From assembly GCA_964016985.1 (NCBI GenBank), contig OZ024830.1, positions 77,496,763 through 77,560,762 of the forward strand: a DNA stretch of 64,000 bases, given 5' to 3'. Made by a program: the position numbers and the translations under genes. Origin of the DNA: Anodontia alba. Lineage: Eukaryota > Mollusca > Bivalvia > Lucinida > Lucinidae. Below are positions 10,742 through 23,041 of this stretch, piece by piece (position 1 is the first letter of the stretch; each line of letters begins with the position of its first letter). The notes beneath the pieces are model-generated. The model was not told the DNA's origin, ran no database searches, and saw nothing but the letters and a program-made list of their open reading frames with translations.

Positions 10742-11060
10742 CAGCTGACTCTCGTTATCTCAAATAACTGCTTATCTCGAAGTGAAAATCTGGTCCCCGC
10801 CGAAACATGAACATTTAACAATAGGCAAAAAAAATATTGTGGAAAAGAGGAGAAATTGCTCCTAAGGAGCAATTTCTCCTCTATTCCACAAATATTTTTA
10901 ATATATCTCTAACTTCAGAAGTCCAATTACATATATATTTGTTAAATGTGGTTGTTCGAATATTTTTTTCCTTAATTCTGCAAACCTTATATGTCGAGGT
11001 ACGGATATCTCGAAGTATTTAATAGAGTCCCTGAGAATTCAAGATAACGAGAGTCGACTG
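10742..11060. mobile_element. TA-flanked MITE (mariner-type) with nested hairpin
   Basis: The ends CAGCTGACTCTCGTTATCT and AGATAACGAGAGTCGACTG are bordered by TA (10740-10741; 11061-11062). Inside, about 10828-10898 is a separate hairpin (GAGGAGAAATTGCTCC and complement). It lies 70 bases upstream of the large tectonic exon. Confidence 0.85.
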
Positions 11061-11559
11061 TATTTGCCTGGAATTTGTCCATAAAGACTTGCAAACTTGT
11101 GTAATGACTTAATGACTTAATGCATGACCTTTCATTATAACTATCTATGCACAAGATGTTTTATTCTCTATTGGTTTTTAAAACAAGAAAAATGCTTACA
11201 CTGCACTATGGACCGGTTTTCAAAAAGGTTAACCAGAAGGTAAATCTCAGACGACACCCGACGTCTGTCTGCCTGCCCGGACATCACTATTTTAAAGGAC
11301 AGATCTTTGAAAAACCCTTCCAAAAACTGGCTGCAGTTTATGCAGAAATCCATACAGCAGGTTAATTGGAGACAGGTTTTTATAGATTGATCAATTTTCT
11401 GAAATTTTCGCAATATTTTTATGAAACATCAATATTTAAAAATCAGCTAAGGAATATAAAAACATATAAAAAAAAACAACATATGTTTCTGGATACAAAT
11501 TCACTTTACAAATGACATTGCATAGGCAGACTAAAATTTCATGTCCTGGGACTTCATAG
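11061..11559. other. Tectonic intron, no gene seen
   Basis: Short open stretches on both strands at 11147-11413 are mutual shadows without motif. Sequence 11205-11260 repeats a fragment also found near 3775-3820 (AACCAGAAGGTAAATCTCAG-like), so it is an old dispersed repeat. Confidence 0.45.
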
Positions 11560-11842
11560 CTCTACATTACGAAATCACGCCTATTTAAATACATGTATAT
11601 TGAAAATGTTACAACCAAAAAAGGAAAATTTTTAGATAAAAAAATCAAATATTTTTCATATTTCTGCTCAAAACATAGATAGTGGGTTAGAACTGCCTCA
11701 GGCAGTTCTAATGAGTACCAAAATCTATGTTTTTGAGCAGAAATATGAAAAAATAATGTATACTCCTGTAAACCCCTGTTTTACTATATAAAAGTGGGGT
11801 TTAAGGGGGTCAAAATTATATAGGTATATTTTCGTGATGAGT
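11560..11842. mobile_element. Hairpin MITE, family M2
   Basis: Central hairpin ACTGCCTCAGGCAGT with CATAGAT arms, then CCTGTAAACCCC … GTGGGGTTTAAGGGGG and the ATTTTCGTGATG end. Confidence 0.75.
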
Positions 11843-11875
11843 TAAAAAAAGTATCCAGATTATGAGATATATAAT

Positions 11876-11947
11876 TTTCTTATTTCCTGTTGTGGCTCTT
11901 CTAATGAGAACCCACAACATATGTTTTCTTTGATAAATAAGGAAAAT
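11876..11947. mobile_element. Truncated M1 hairpin MITE
   Basis: The right arm is intact (TCTAATGAGAACCCACAACA). The left arm is reduced to TTCTTATTTCCTG. Confidence 0.6.
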
Positions 11948-12059
11948 GTAAAATTTTCGGCAAGTAAATCTACAAGTAACAAGCAAATTCCATAGGGAAT
12001 TTATGTCCCCTGCCTTATTTTTATTTGAGCTGTTAAAAATGAGTAAGTTAACCAGAGGA

Positions 12060-12686
12060 CCAAAATTGGTCCTGTATCACTTACCTAAGTATTGAAGCAG
12101 GAAAAAAATTGAAGCTAAAAATGTGGAAAAAATAAAAAAAAAGAAAACAAAAAAACACAATTTCAAGATTACAAGAGCACACATATATCCTCAGACCACA
12201 AGCAAAATGCCTGTAAAGTTTCAGAAGCATTTGCTTAAAGATGTCTGAGGAGTTGTGCTCACAAGGTACCTACTACAATATGCACTTTCATAGTACTGAA
12301 GCATGAAAAAAAATCTATTTTCGAAAGTTAAAAATGTGAAAAAAGTAAAACAAAAAGTACATGTAACTTCAAGATTCTGTAAAAAGCATATGGTTAAAAC
12401 ATCTGTATAGTTTCAATGGGAATGATATAAAACTGTAGGAGGAGTTGCACTCACAAGGTACCAACTACATATACACTTTCATAGTACTGAAGCATAAACA
12501 AAAAAGTCTAAGTTAAAAATGTGAACAATTTGAAAAAAAATTATATCAAGATTTTGTAAAAACCACATGCATATCTTGACCATGATTAAGATACCTGTGA
12601 AGTTTCGGAAGGATCGATATAAAACTTCAGAGGAGTTGCGCTCACAAGGTCCCCACTACAAACTCAGAACCATGCAAAAAAATCTA
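12060..12686. repeat. Tandem repeat, about 180-bp period, left part
   Basis: Diverged units share GAGTTGCACTCACAAGGT, CATATCTTCAGACCATGAT and GTTAAAAATGTGAAAAA. The array is cut by the element at 12687-14349 and resumes after it. Confidence 0.8.
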
Positions 12687-14349
12687 CCGTATTAATCCGC
12701 CTATAAGACGATTTGTTTATAAGACGGGGGCTGTTTTTGGGCCCTTCCCAGGCAGGATTTTGCTTTTACTTAATTATAAGACGGGTTAAAAAAAAGTCGC
12801 CTGTCGGAGACATTCCCTGCCACTCAGAAATTCCTAAAGTACATTAAGTCATTGGCGATGATTGGTCAGATTTATAAGTGAATTTATCACAGAGCAGCAA
12901 TTAAAAAAACTTCCAACACCACTTACAAGCATGCATACCGTATTTAACTGTGTATAACACGCACCTTATTTACCCAGAAAACGTTTATAAATATCCGATG
13001 TGTATGATTTATAGGAACACCAAAATCGGGACAGAAATGGTCAAGATAATAGGTCGCGAAAACTCATGACATTCACGATCACCCGTTAAAAATGCGAAAT
13101 AGAATGATTGCTATAAGATATTCATGATTTTTTATACCTATCTCGCCCATATCAGGGTTCTGGCAGCTCAAAACAAGCAATTCGATCTGATCTGCAGTAA
13201 TTTGATATCCTTTTCCTGTCCATGCTCTTTTTGTTTACGCTTTTTTATTTTGCTGATCATGTGATCTCTTCAAAGGGAAACTACTCAAACAGGCATATGC
13301 ATATGAATCTGTATTGATTACCGGACTTTGACAAGTCTCACACTTGGTAGAATATAAATATTGGCATGAACGATCATACATTGAAAAAATAAAAAAGTAT
13401 TTAAGTTTATGCAAATTATTAAAATTATTGATAATAAACAAAACCAACTGGGCTTTTGAATTAGGTAGATCGGTCATTTGCATTTTATCTTTTATTTTCT
13501 TACCATATGTTTATCTTTTTTTTTTCTTTTTTTTTTTTTTTTTTTTTTTTTAAACTTTTCTTCCAACTTACCAAAAAAATTGTTTGAAATAAACAATGTT
13601 TATGATAAAAAAAAGAAAACTACCAGCATACATCTGTGCACTTAATTGGTTAATTGGCAGTCAGAATGACAACTAGTCCACTTTAGTTGTTGTTTGCATT
13701 GCCCTGAGGCACTGAGTTGATAATTTCACATCTCAGTTAAGAAAGTGACACAAAGAAGGTGTTAATTATGAGAACACAAAAGAAATAACTACATTTTTAT
13801 TATCATAGCGTCTGCAGTGGGGAAGCAAAGAACTGCCTACACTACATCAAGTTGCCTGAGGCCCATGGTAACAGAGCTGCACAATGAAAATTCAGTTAGC
13901 ATTATCGTAAATTCGACCTGTTTAAACCTTCCGAGTTCGGCCATTTTCAACTCAATCCTAGTGAAATTTGACACACTTAGTATCTGGTAACTTAGTAAAT
14001 AATGCACGGATAAATTCTTCGTGTTTTACATAGGAACATCTTTTTTTTTTTATTTCAAAACTATTTAGCAAATATTCAGTGCGTGATATACATGGGTGCG
14101 AGTAATACACAGAAAAATTCGGTACTTCACCTACAAAATTACCTTGCTGCTATTTCTGTCGAGGGACGAAAATAAACATTATATCCTTCTACCGGTTTCG
14201 AAGATCGGCATTTTCTGTGACCACGTGGCACCACCGGACTTTGCCGAAAATAACGATATGGCCAAAGACCTTGATTATAAGACGGGTCTGGATTTTTGGG
14301 GGCTTTTTTTTTTGGAAAAAATCACTGTCTTATAGGCGGATTAATACGG
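12687..14349. mobile_element. TA-flanked non-autonomous DNA element inserted in the tandem array
   Basis: The ends CCGTATTAATCCGCC and GGCGGATTAATACGG are perfect inverted repeats, followed inward by TATAAGACG-type motifs, and TA lies on both sides (12685-12686, 14350-14351). Joining the flanks restores the array's normal ATCTAAGTTAAAAATG. That fits a Tc1/mariner/pogo-type insertion. The interior has a second similar end motif at about 12949 (ACCGTATTTAACTGTGTATA), perhaps an older nested copy, and a T-run at about 13526-13551. I see no transposase frame. Confidence 0.85.
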
Positions 14350-15120
14350 TAAGTTAAAAATGTGAAAAAAGTAAAAAAAAAAAAAAATAACTTAAGGATT
14401 CTTTAAAAAGCACATGCATATCTTCAGACCATGATAAAAGCACCTGTAAAAGTTAAAAAGGATTGGTCCAAAACTTTAGGGGGAGTTGTGCTCACAAGGT
14501 ACCTACTACATATATACTTTCATAGTATTGAAGCATGAAAAAAGTCTGAGTTAAAAATGTGAAAAATTTGAAAAAAATTAATTCAAGATTCTATAAAAAG
14601 CACATGCATATCTTCAGACCATGATTACGATAAATGTGAAGTTTCAGAAGGATCGGCATTAAACTGTAGGAGTTGCACTCACAAGGTCCCCACTACAAAC
14701 TTGGAACCACGGAAAAAAAAAATCTAAGTTAAAAATGTATAAAAAGTGAAAAAAAAATAATTTAAGGATTCTGTAAAAAGTACATGCACATTTTCAGACC
14801 ATGATGAAGACACATGTAAAATTTTTAGAAGGATTGGTTAAAAAACTGTAGGAGGAGTTGCACTCACAAGGTACCTACTATAAACTCGGAACCACGCACC
14901 ATGATGCAAAAAAAGTCTAAGTTAAAAATGTGAAAAAAAGTAAAAAAGATAATTTAAGGATTCTGTAAAAACCACATGCATATCTTCAGACCATGATGAA
15001 GACACCTGTAAAATTTCAGAAGGATTGGTTAAAAACTGTAGGAGGAGTTGCACTCACAAGGTACCTACAATAAACTCGGAACCATGCACCACAAACCACG
15101 CACCATGGAAAGCCCAATAC
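14350..15120. repeat. Tandem repeat, about 180-bp period, right part
   Basis: Continuation of 12060-12686: units with TTTAAGGATTCTGTAAAAA and GGAGTTGCACTCACAAGGTA, ending near the ACCACGCACCATG motif. Confidence 0.8.
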
Positions 15121-15245
15121 TATGTCCCCTTGCTTTTCTTCAAAAGGGTGGGGGACAATAAAATTTGATAATTCCATAAGCCTGAATAAGACTGATTAGA
15201 AGATGGTAAACACACCTTTTTTCTTTGGCCTAAATACCATATTAC

Positions 15246-15496
15246 CTGTATGAATAGAAGAAAACAGATGCCAGTCTCTTGAGAAATGCCTGTGTATTGT
15301 TTCCTATCTTGTACTGCCAGTCATAATAGTAGCCCAGGAAAGCATTGTATTCAAACATCACACAGAGTATCGGAAACCAGTCCTCCTTGTGGAAATGATT
15401 GGAGTCACATTCATATTCTTGTGGGGCTGCATCTTGACCGCCAGGGAGACCAGAAATACAGTAGTCAAATGTTTGTTTCTGGCTATTATTGCAATC
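15246..15496 (-). CDS. TCTN: Tectonic-family protein, internal exon
   Basis: Exon of 251 bases; acceptor TTTTGTTACAG (AG at 15498-15497), donor ACAG/GTAATA (GT at 15245-15244). It opens on a codon boundary with DCNN, directly extending the CCCDG of the previous exon into the tectonic CCCDxDC motif. Further along come DYCISG, FPILCVMFEYNAFLG with a conserved 'LCxxxxxNxxLG' shape, and an aromatic-rich end (FFYSY). Its last two bases plus the next exon's first base form an arginine codon. It belongs to the cysteine-rich N-terminal part of the protein. Confidence 0.9.
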
Positions 15497-15639
15497 CTGT
15501 AACAAAATGTTCCAAACAACTCTCAAGATGATAACGATTTGGTGTTTTACATCCCTTTCAACATTAGTTAAGTCATATCGAGATGATAGGAGGGTGATTA
15601 TGAAAGGCCTTGTGCAATGAATCGCTGTAGTCTTGAGCT

Positions 15640-15722
15640 AAAGTTCATCTCTAGCAGGATTCAAACCCGTGACCTTGTGATCCAAAGCCAGAAGCATTCA
15701 TCACTCAGCTACACGTATACAA
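15640..15722 (-). repeat. tRNA-like SINE head remnant
   Basis: The minus strand shows an A-box-like TAGCTGAGTGATGAATG and a B-box-like GGGTTTGAATCCT at tRNA-like spacing. No full cloverleaf is apparent; it looks like a decayed SINE head, not a functional tRNA gene. Confidence 0.5.
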
Positions 15723-15762
15723 TGTATTTCAAAAAGTTCATAAGAACTTTTCAGCTAGATAT

Positions 15763-15872
15763 TTTCTTATTTCTCCACAAAAGCAAGACATTATGGGTAT
15801 TCATTAAATGTCCCTACAAAGATGATTCTAACTGGTATCCACAACATGTTTTGTGCAGAAATAAGAAAAACA
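15763..15872. mobile_element. Diverged M1 hairpin MITE
   Basis: TTCTTATTTCTCCACAAAA … GGGTATTCATTAAATG and a decayed complementary arm ending CAGAAATAAGAAAAA. Confidence 0.6.
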
Positions 15873-16264
15873 TCAGCACTTTTTTGATGCAAAAAGAGCC
15901 TTATTTAGAGCCATTAGCCAAGATCTCACAGACAAGGGACCAGCACAGTGCTGGTCCCTAGTCTGTAGCACATAGCACGTGTGCTTAAGTATGCATATAT
16001 AGTTCCAGCTAAGGGATATCAGGGCCCGAGATTATAAAACTTTTTTCATGCTCAACTCAGCACATCAAATTATTCATGCTAATAAATCTCAAATTACTAA
16101 CAACTGCAAATTCTTTCTTGCTAAACATAGCTGAAAATGAAATTTTCTCTGCTAATAAATATGAAAATGTTGACAATAGTTGGCATTTTCATATTTATTA
16201 GCAGGGAAAATTTCATGTTCAGCTGAGTTATCAATATTTTTTTTTTGTTGAAATCAAAAAAGTA

Positions 16265-16325
16265 TCTCCATGAGGGTTTCTAATGAGTACTCATCACATA
16301 TGATTTCTTGGAGTAATAAGAACAC
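16265..16325. mobile_element. M1 MITE, right arm remnant
   Basis: TCTAATGAGTACTCATCACA followed by TTCTTGGAGTAATAAGAA. Just upstream, 16140-16215 holds an unrelated perfect hairpin (GAAATTTTCTCTGCTAATAAA and complement, slightly longer). Confidence 0.5.
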
Positions 16326-16406
16326 TGTCAATCATTTGTTGAAAAAAAATAAAACCTTATTTGGTGCTGTGAGTATGCAATAGAGATATGACAATGATTA
16401 CCTTAA

Positions 16407-16612
16407 CCCTTGTCCTGCTGAACTCGGATATACCCTGTCTTTACAAACAGTGTAGTTCCAGATCAGTTGGCTTCTAAAGATGCCAACTGATCTGGATCTG
16501 CACTGTTTACCATTAAGAATATGAATTTATAGCAACAATTCGAATCAAGCAATCTGATTGGCTGAAACTTAAAAGTAGGCGTGGCATCTTAATTTATTCA
16601 GCAGGACAAGAA
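16407..16612. mobile_element. TTAA-flanked MITE, family M5, copy 2
   Basis: Ends CCCTTGTCCTGCTGAA and TTCAGCAGGACAAGAA between TTAA at 16403-16406 and 16613-16616; internal GATCAGTTGGCTTCTAAAGA hairpin. Confidence 0.8.
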
Positions 16613-16769
16613 TTAAATCATCACCACAATTTTTGCCTGATCTGGAACTATGCTACTCTGGACATTTGTCGACATATAGAGAAGAAGGGACAATTTATAC
16701 TTAATTCATAACCAATACTTGTAAATCTCCCTTCTCCTTGAGGCTACTCTTAAAAGAACAAGCGGGCTA

Positions 16770-18400
16770 TGATGGGCCTATATCGCTCACCTGAATCATG
16801 TTATACATAGCATTGCTAACAGAGATGCGATTCCAAAGGTCATGGTGACCATGACCACGACTTTTGCCCTCAGGGTCATATTCTGGTCCTAAGAAACATC
16901 CCTACTATGTTTGAGGGTCCTAGCCCCAAGCACTGCCTACATACATGCCATAACCTCAGTTGGTCAATCTGTGAGATCTGAGAAAAATTTAAGTGAGATT
17001 TCAAAAAATTCTGTGAGATTTTTTCTCGGCGCTGTATTTTGTCATACGAAGTAATTTTCGAAATTTAAAGCTTATTTATTTGAAAGGCATGACTTCTGCA
17101 GGAGTCTTTAAAGTGTTTAAATAATGAGGGCCAGCAAACTTTATCCCTCTTGCAGCATTCATGTCTTTAAAATCAAAATAAATATCTTTAATTTCCAAAA
17201 AGATATATAGGCCTTTTTCTTGGATGCTGGAGATGCTTTTGCATCAGGAGAAGCAGGGCGCTTGGGCATGATACTGGCAGTACTTCAAATTTAAGAATGA
17301 TTTATGACTAAAATTATCTGCATTTTATATAAAGATATCAACATCTGCTTGAGCAACCCTAATTCTATTCTTTATGTGACAATTACTGCAAACAAAACAA
17401 AAAAATATACAACATAAAAGGGGCCGCTTATTATCACAAATACTTACCCTAGGACCAGACACAATACGCCAACCCCATTTTTCTTCAAGCCAGATCATTG
17501 GCGCATGCCATTATCTCGTCCACTAGCGTAACTGATCATCTTTAGTTGACCCAGAAAGCGTGTCCGATTGACCAATCTGTCATTTAACACCTTCTTAATT
17601 ACTAATGTTTATCATGTTTATTGCGGAATCAACACCGTCCACCATCACAGGTCATGCGGATACCTTTGCACTTATTTTGACACTTGTTATCGGCTTTCGA
17701 TTCAACGTAATGGAATACACTTCTATTGATCCGGAAACCAATACTACAGTGACTGTCTACAAAAAAGGTGCCTTAAGATTTTTTTTCGATGGGGTTTTTC
17801 GATTCCGTGAGTTTTACCGCTCACGGCGTGAGCCCGTGAGAAACGTCAGAATTACGTGAGGTTTTTTACTCACGGCGTGAGACTTGGCATGTATGTGCCT
17901 AGTTATGAGCTTGTTTTATACTAAAGGTCACTGTGAACTTGACCTTTGCCATTAGTCATCAAATGGTCAAGACCAACATCCCAACTAAGTTCAAGGGTTC
18001 TAGCCTCAAGCACTGCCAAATTATTAGCTTTTTAGTACTAAAGGTCATGATGACCTTGACAATGATCTTTTCCCTTGGTGTCATCTACTGGTGAGGACCA
18101 ACATCCTGTCTAAGTTTGAGGGTCCTAGCCCCAAGCATTACCAAGATCAAGCTTTTTAGTACTAAAGGTCCTGGTGACCTTAACCATTGCCCTCAGGATG
18201 ACCAACACCTCTACTAAGTTTGAGGGGCCTAACTATAAGCATTGCTGAATTATAAGCCTTTTTGGTACTAAAGGTCATGGTGACCTTGACTTAAAGGTCA
18301 TCTACTCTTCAGGTCCATCCTCCCTATTAGTTTGATAGTCCTAGGCCTAATCATTGCCAATGGCTTTTTGCTCTTTGTAAAAGAAGTGACCCCACCACCC
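16770..18400. repeat. Old tandem repeat of about 115-bp units (GGTCATGGTGACC family), split by an insertion
   Basis: Starts near TATCGCTCACCTGAAT and repeats blocks containing ACTAAAGGTCATGGTGACC, CCAACATCC and GTCCTAGCC … CAAGCATTGCC. It is interrupted by the element at 16940-17895. A second unit type (TTTTTGGCCC, CCAAATATCA, TCAGATAAGAAGA) continues to about 18790. Confidence 0.7.
16940..17895. mobile_element. DNA element with CATACATGCC ends and 6-bp target duplication, long copy
   Basis: Inverted ends CATACATGCCA / TGGCATGTATG; the 6-bp TGCCTA occurs directly on both sides (16934-16939, 17896-17901), and joining the flanks restores the repeat unit. Sub-terminal TCTGTGAGATTT and CTCACGGCGTGAG motifs. 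On the minus strand from about 17269 an ATG opens a lysine/serine-rich frame (MPKRPASPDAKASPASKKK) that soon stops; this could be the first-exon relic of a transposase. The plus-strand 84-codon frame at 17605-17859 reads partly through the terminal repeats and is not convincing. 956 bp. Confidence 0.85.
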
Positions 18401-19890
18401 CGCTCTGTGCGGGGCCTCTATTCAACCCTGGAGCATAATTTGAACACTCTTGTCAGAGGACCTCTTGGCAATGCTACATCCCAAATATCAGACAAGAAGA
18501 GTTTTTAAGGTTTTTTCCTACATAAATGTATGTAAAATATGTTGGCCCCGGGGCAGGGCCATTTTTGGCCCCAGGGCTATAATTTGAATAATCTTGGCAG
18601 AGGTCCACTAGGTGAAGCTATGTACCAAATATCAAAGGCCCAGGCCTTCTGGTTTCAGATAAGAAGATTTTTGAAGAATTTCTTTATATAAGTCTTTGTA
18701 AAACATGTCGGCCCTGGGACGGGGCCATTTTTGGCCCAGGGTAATAACTTGAACAATCTTGGTCAGTGCTCCAGATAATTATTTTTTCCAACCAGTATGG
18801 TACTGATCAAATATAAGGCCAGTTAATAATGAAGAATACCGGGATTCTGGAATCAGTATCCATGATGTGGACATTCTTAGTTACTTTACTTAGCCCAGGG
18901 GCTGGTGCAGAGGGATGTGCTGTGTTTAAAGAATTTGCTTTCAATTTTTGTTTGTGTCTCTTCTTGTACCTCTCCATTAATTTTTGTGATGTACAATATG
19001 GCTGATCATTTTTGCCTGTTTATCTCTTTTATAACTAAACAAAAAAAGTTCTGAAATGGGTGCTATGTGCCACATCCCCTGCTTCAGGAAACCTCTTTTT
19101 AATGGCAGAACCAATCACCTTAGTATTTGGGTGAACTTCTTTGGATTTTTACTTTGTTCACCTGCTCTAGCAATGACCAATTAAAGGTACTTAGCTTTCC
19201 AGTACTGAAGTCTTATCAGTGAAATTTACCCGTTTGTTGCGAGCTACTTTCACTTCCGAAGCTGTTTACACAGATCGGTCACAACCACAGATGCTATTCT
19301 GTATGCATTCATCACATGCATTGATAACTTCATCAGTTATGTTGCACACTAAATAAAGAAAGTGAATCAAATGACAATGACTGGCTAACTACCCCATTAT
19401 TTTATTTGACGCAATTCTGCAATCTCTTTCCTCATTCCTCATTTTGTGGAGGCCATGTTTCTGCAACCTTGGAAAACTCTGATGAGGAATGGTTATCTGC
19501 AATTCTTTGTCGTTAACACTTAACTAGACAATGATGCAGAGAACCAGTCGCTCTTATGGATAGTAGTATGCGCAGACATTTTGCCGGGTATTAGTCACAC
19601 TGTGTATCAGGGTGAAACTTTTGCGGTCGGGAATACGCATACAAAAATTATCGTTTTGCACACAACCAGACTTTGTTTTAGTTTTGATATGCTACAAACT
19701 GATTTTAAAATGAATTCTTCATTAAATATATTTGGGTATTTACGGAACATACGCTGCTTATCTAAGGCACCGAACCTCTTCTGACTCAGGCTACTTTATC
19801 TAAAAATTCCAATCAGTGGTTTAGGAGTAGATGTCATTTGAAGAAATTGTTTACGGATGAACGGATGCTCAAGAGTCAAAATGTGATCAC
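18400..19890. other. Gene-poor sequence with repeat fragments
   Basis: The first part is the GGCCC/ATATCA tandem repeat. Between about 18800 and 19890 no exon could be supported; the 67-codon frame at 19581-19784 has no motif. Confidence 0.45.
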
Positions 19891-19894
19891 AAAA

Positions 19895-21665
19895 GCTCAC
19901 CTTGTCACTACATGACAGGTAAGCTAAAACATTTGATGATCAAATCGGTGAAAAGGTTAGAAAATAATGAGGTCTTAAAAACTTAAACGAAAACCTTAAC
20001 ATTTTTAAAATTCTAAGTCTAAGACCTCGACCCCAAGGTCACCCTCATAAGTGCTGATGGTGCTGATAAAAACTTTGGACCAGTATATATTATGATACCA
20101 AATATAAATTAAATCCATTATTTGGTTTAGAACTAATGAGGTCCTCAAAACATTGGCGTAAAATTTTAATATGAAAATTTTTACATGACTATGACCTTGA
20201 CATGAACTGACATGTGCAAAATTTTCATCAAACCAAAGATGAATCAAATCTGTGAAAAGGTTAGTTAATAAGGAGGTCTTAAATGAAAATTTTAACATTT
20301 TTAAAATTCTAAGTCTAAGACCTCGACCCCAAAATCACCCTCATAAGTGCTGATGGTGCTGATAAAAACTTTGGACCAGTATATATTATGATACCAAATA
20401 TAAATTAAATCTATTGTTTGGTTTAGAAGTAATGAGGTCCTAAAAGCTTTGACGTAAAATTTTAACATGAAAATTTTTACATGACTGTGACCTTGACCAT
20501 GACATGAACTAGCAGTGTGAGGTTGGAACTGGGCAAAATTTTGGACCAATATGCATCATCAAACAAAGGATGAATCAAATCTGTAATAAGGTTCGGAAAT
20601 AATGAGGTCTTAAAAACTTTAAAAAAAACTGTAACATTCAAATTCTAAGTCTGTGACCTTGACCTCAATGTCACGGTCATGAGTGCTGATAAAAACTTTT
20701 AACCAGTATCTATCATACCAAATAGGAACTAAATCCATCATGTAATTTAGAAGTAATGAGATCCTAAAAACTAGATGTAAAATTTTAACATAAAAGTTCT
20801 AGGTCTGTGACCTTGACCCTGACATGACCTAGGGTAGTGGAGATGGTACTGCGCAAAATTCTGAACCAATATGTATCATCATACCAAAGATGAATAAAAT
20901 CGGTGATAAGGTTAGGAAATAATGAGGTCTTAAAAACTTCAATGAAAACTTTAACATTGAAATTATAAGTCTGTGACCTCGACCTCAAGGCTCATGAGTA
21001 TTGATGGTGCTGATAAAAAAGCTTTTGACCAGTATCTATTATGATACTAAATACAAATGTAGGAACTTAATCCATCATTTAGTGTAGAAGTAATGAGATC
21101 CTAAAAACTTTGAAGTAAAATTTTAACATGAAAATTGTAAGTCTGTGACCTTGACATGAACTAGGGTTGTGGGGATGGTACTGCGCAAAATTCTGGACTA
21201 ATATGTGTCACAATACCAAAGCTAAATCAAATCGGTGATGCTAGGAAATAATGAGGTCTTCAAAACTTTAATGAAAACTTTAACATTTAAATTCTATGTC
21301 TGTGACCTCAAGTCATGGTCATGAGTGCTGATGGTGCTGATAAAAACTTTTAACCAGTATCTATCATGATACCAAATAGGAACTAAATCCATCATTAGAA
21401 GTGATGAGATCCTAAAAACTTTGACATAAAATTTTAATATGAAAATTCTAAGTCTGTGACCTTGACCTTGACATGACCTAGGGTAGTGGAGATGGTACTG
21501 CGCAAAATTTTGGACCAATATGTATCACCATACCAAAGCTGAATCAAATTGGTGAAAAGGTTAGGAAATAATGAGGTCTTAAAAACTTTAACCAAAACTT
21601 TAACATCTGTGGACACTGACGCTAACGTCGACGCCAACGCCGATGCCGAGGGTAGTACAGCAGTT
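19895..21665. repeat. Large-period tandem repeat ending in a GAC-rich tail
   Basis: Units of roughly 300 bases repeat AATGAGGTCTTAAAAACTT, CTGTGACCTTGACC, GAGTGCTGATGGTGCTGATA and AATGAGATCCTAAAAACT. It begins near AAAAGCTCACCTTGTCACT and finishes with GACGCTAACGTCGACGCC at about 21617-21645, a 5'/3' arrangement I associate with a dispersed bivalve repeat family. Open frames across it on the minus strand (such as 20005-20298 and 20301-20549, which read alike) are the repeat translated. Confidence 0.8.
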
Positions 21666-22068
21666 CTCCGTGAATGTTGTTCAGGCAAGCTAAAAAGGAT
21701 TTAAATATCTTGGAAGCAACATCCAGTCTGTGAGCTGTCTCCCTTTGAAAAAATGCAGTGAAATCCTCCAGATGTATCTGCTCAACAGAAATGTATTCAT
21801 ACACTATACGTAGTGAAAATTTTTCTTCATTCTCATAGAAAATAGTTCCTCAACTACTGATGTCTCTATCTCTTGATATATCTAGACAACAGGGCTTGAT
21901 ACAGCCAGGCACATTCAGTCTCACTTCTTTAGTGAGAATGAGAGTCATTAATTTTTGGCTCCAAAAACCCAGTTTTATGTGCAGTCTCACCCATTATTTT
22001 CTGAAATTTCCCTATATATTTAGTGTAAAAACAGGAAGCTCACTAATTTTCCAGAATCTCACTATTTC
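21666..22068. other. Tectonic intron, no gene seen
   Basis: Short open frames without motif. A GTGAGA-rich piece at about 21930-22066 resembles sub-terminal parts of the CATACATGCC element family. Confidence 0.4.
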
Positions 22069-22072
22069 TTAA

Positions 22073-22264
22073 CCCTTTACCTGCTGAATAAATTAAGAAG
22101 CCACACCCATTTCTAAATTTTCAGCCAATCAGATTACTTGATCAAGGTTGTTAATACAGATTCACAAATTGAATGACAAACAGTGCAGATCCATATCAGT
22201 TGGCTTCTTCAGGATCTACACTGTTTGCAAAGGCAGGGTATGTCCGGGTTCAGCAGGACAAGGG
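22073..22264. mobile_element. TTAA-flanked MITE, family M5, copy 3
   Basis: Ends CCCTTTACCTGCTGAA and TTCAGCAGGACAAGGG; TTAA at 22069-22072 and 22265-22268. The central hairpin is shortened on one arm. Confidence 0.8.
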
Positions 22265-22682
22265 TTAATTTCAGAGTAACCTGTCTGTACGTCAAGCTGG
22301 CCTTGGGATGTGAATATCTATTTCAAGCTATATTCCGGGGAAAATATAGGATTTATGAAAATTTAACAAGAAATTTACGAAATGGCGATATCACGACTGT
22401 GAAACTGAAGGCACAGACTAAACATTGTTCAGCCAAGCATAAAAAGTAGGTCAATGCCAGTTACGGTTGATGGCAGTGGGCAGGGTACATCACTGCAGAT
22501 ATGCATATGAAGTTTCATTTAATAGCCTAGAAGCCTTGGTGTTTTAGAAACAGAGCTAAACACAAAGAATTAACATTGCTGACTCTGACAATGACATAAA
22601 GATGCCACCTGATCTAAAGTGTAGCTGCCACTTGCTAAAGCGGACATTCATCATGCAAAAAATTTAATTCTGTTCAACTTAC

Positions 22683-22786
22683 ACCATCACAGCAGCAACG
22701 TGAGTCACATGACCCTCTGGTCAGGTCACATGGGCAGGGAGCCACCTCTTGGAAAGCTGGATTTCTCACCACAGTTTCAGCTGTAT
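22683..22786 (-). CDS. TCTN: Tectonic-family protein, N-terminal cysteine exon
   Basis: Exon of 104 bases; acceptor TTACTTCAG (AG at 22788-22787), donor GGT/GTAAGT (GT at 22682-22681). It encodes CPCDLT, then SCDSRCCCDG, the defining N-terminal tectonic cysteine cluster (CPCDLTxxxCDxxCCCD). It ends on a codon boundary, so the next exon's DC completes the motif. It begins with two bases of a split codon, so at least one earlier coding exon with the signal peptide must exist to the right; I could not find one whose phase fits. Confidence 0.92.
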
Positions 22787-22840
22787 CTGAAGTAAGATAG
22801 AAGTCACTGGTGAATAAACAGAATTGGGATGACTTTTTAA

Positions 22841-23037
22841 TCAGTGCTGATTAAATTAAGATGCTACACTCACTTCTAATTGTTAGCTAATCAGATTGCT
22901 TGATCAGGTTGTTGATACTGTTACATATTCATATACTGAATGACAAACAGTGTAGATCCATATCAGTTGCCTTCTTCAGAAGCCAACTAATCTAGATATA
23001 TACTGTTTGCAAAGGCAGGGCATATCCAGAACCAGGA
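22841..23037. mobile_element. TTAA-flanked MITE, family M5, diverged copy
   Basis: TTAA at 22837-22840 and 23038-23041 bracket a decayed copy with the CAAACAGTGTAGATCCATAT hairpin. It lies 55 bases upstream of the tectonic N-terminal exon. Confidence 0.6.
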
Positions 23038-23041
23038 TTAA

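Noticed and set aside
15640..15722. Functional tRNA gene
   Set aside because: A- and B-box-like words only; stems and a clear anticodon loop are not evident, fitting a SINE head.
20005..21688. Several similar minus-strand frames
   Set aside because: They are successive units of one tandem repeat read in the same frame.
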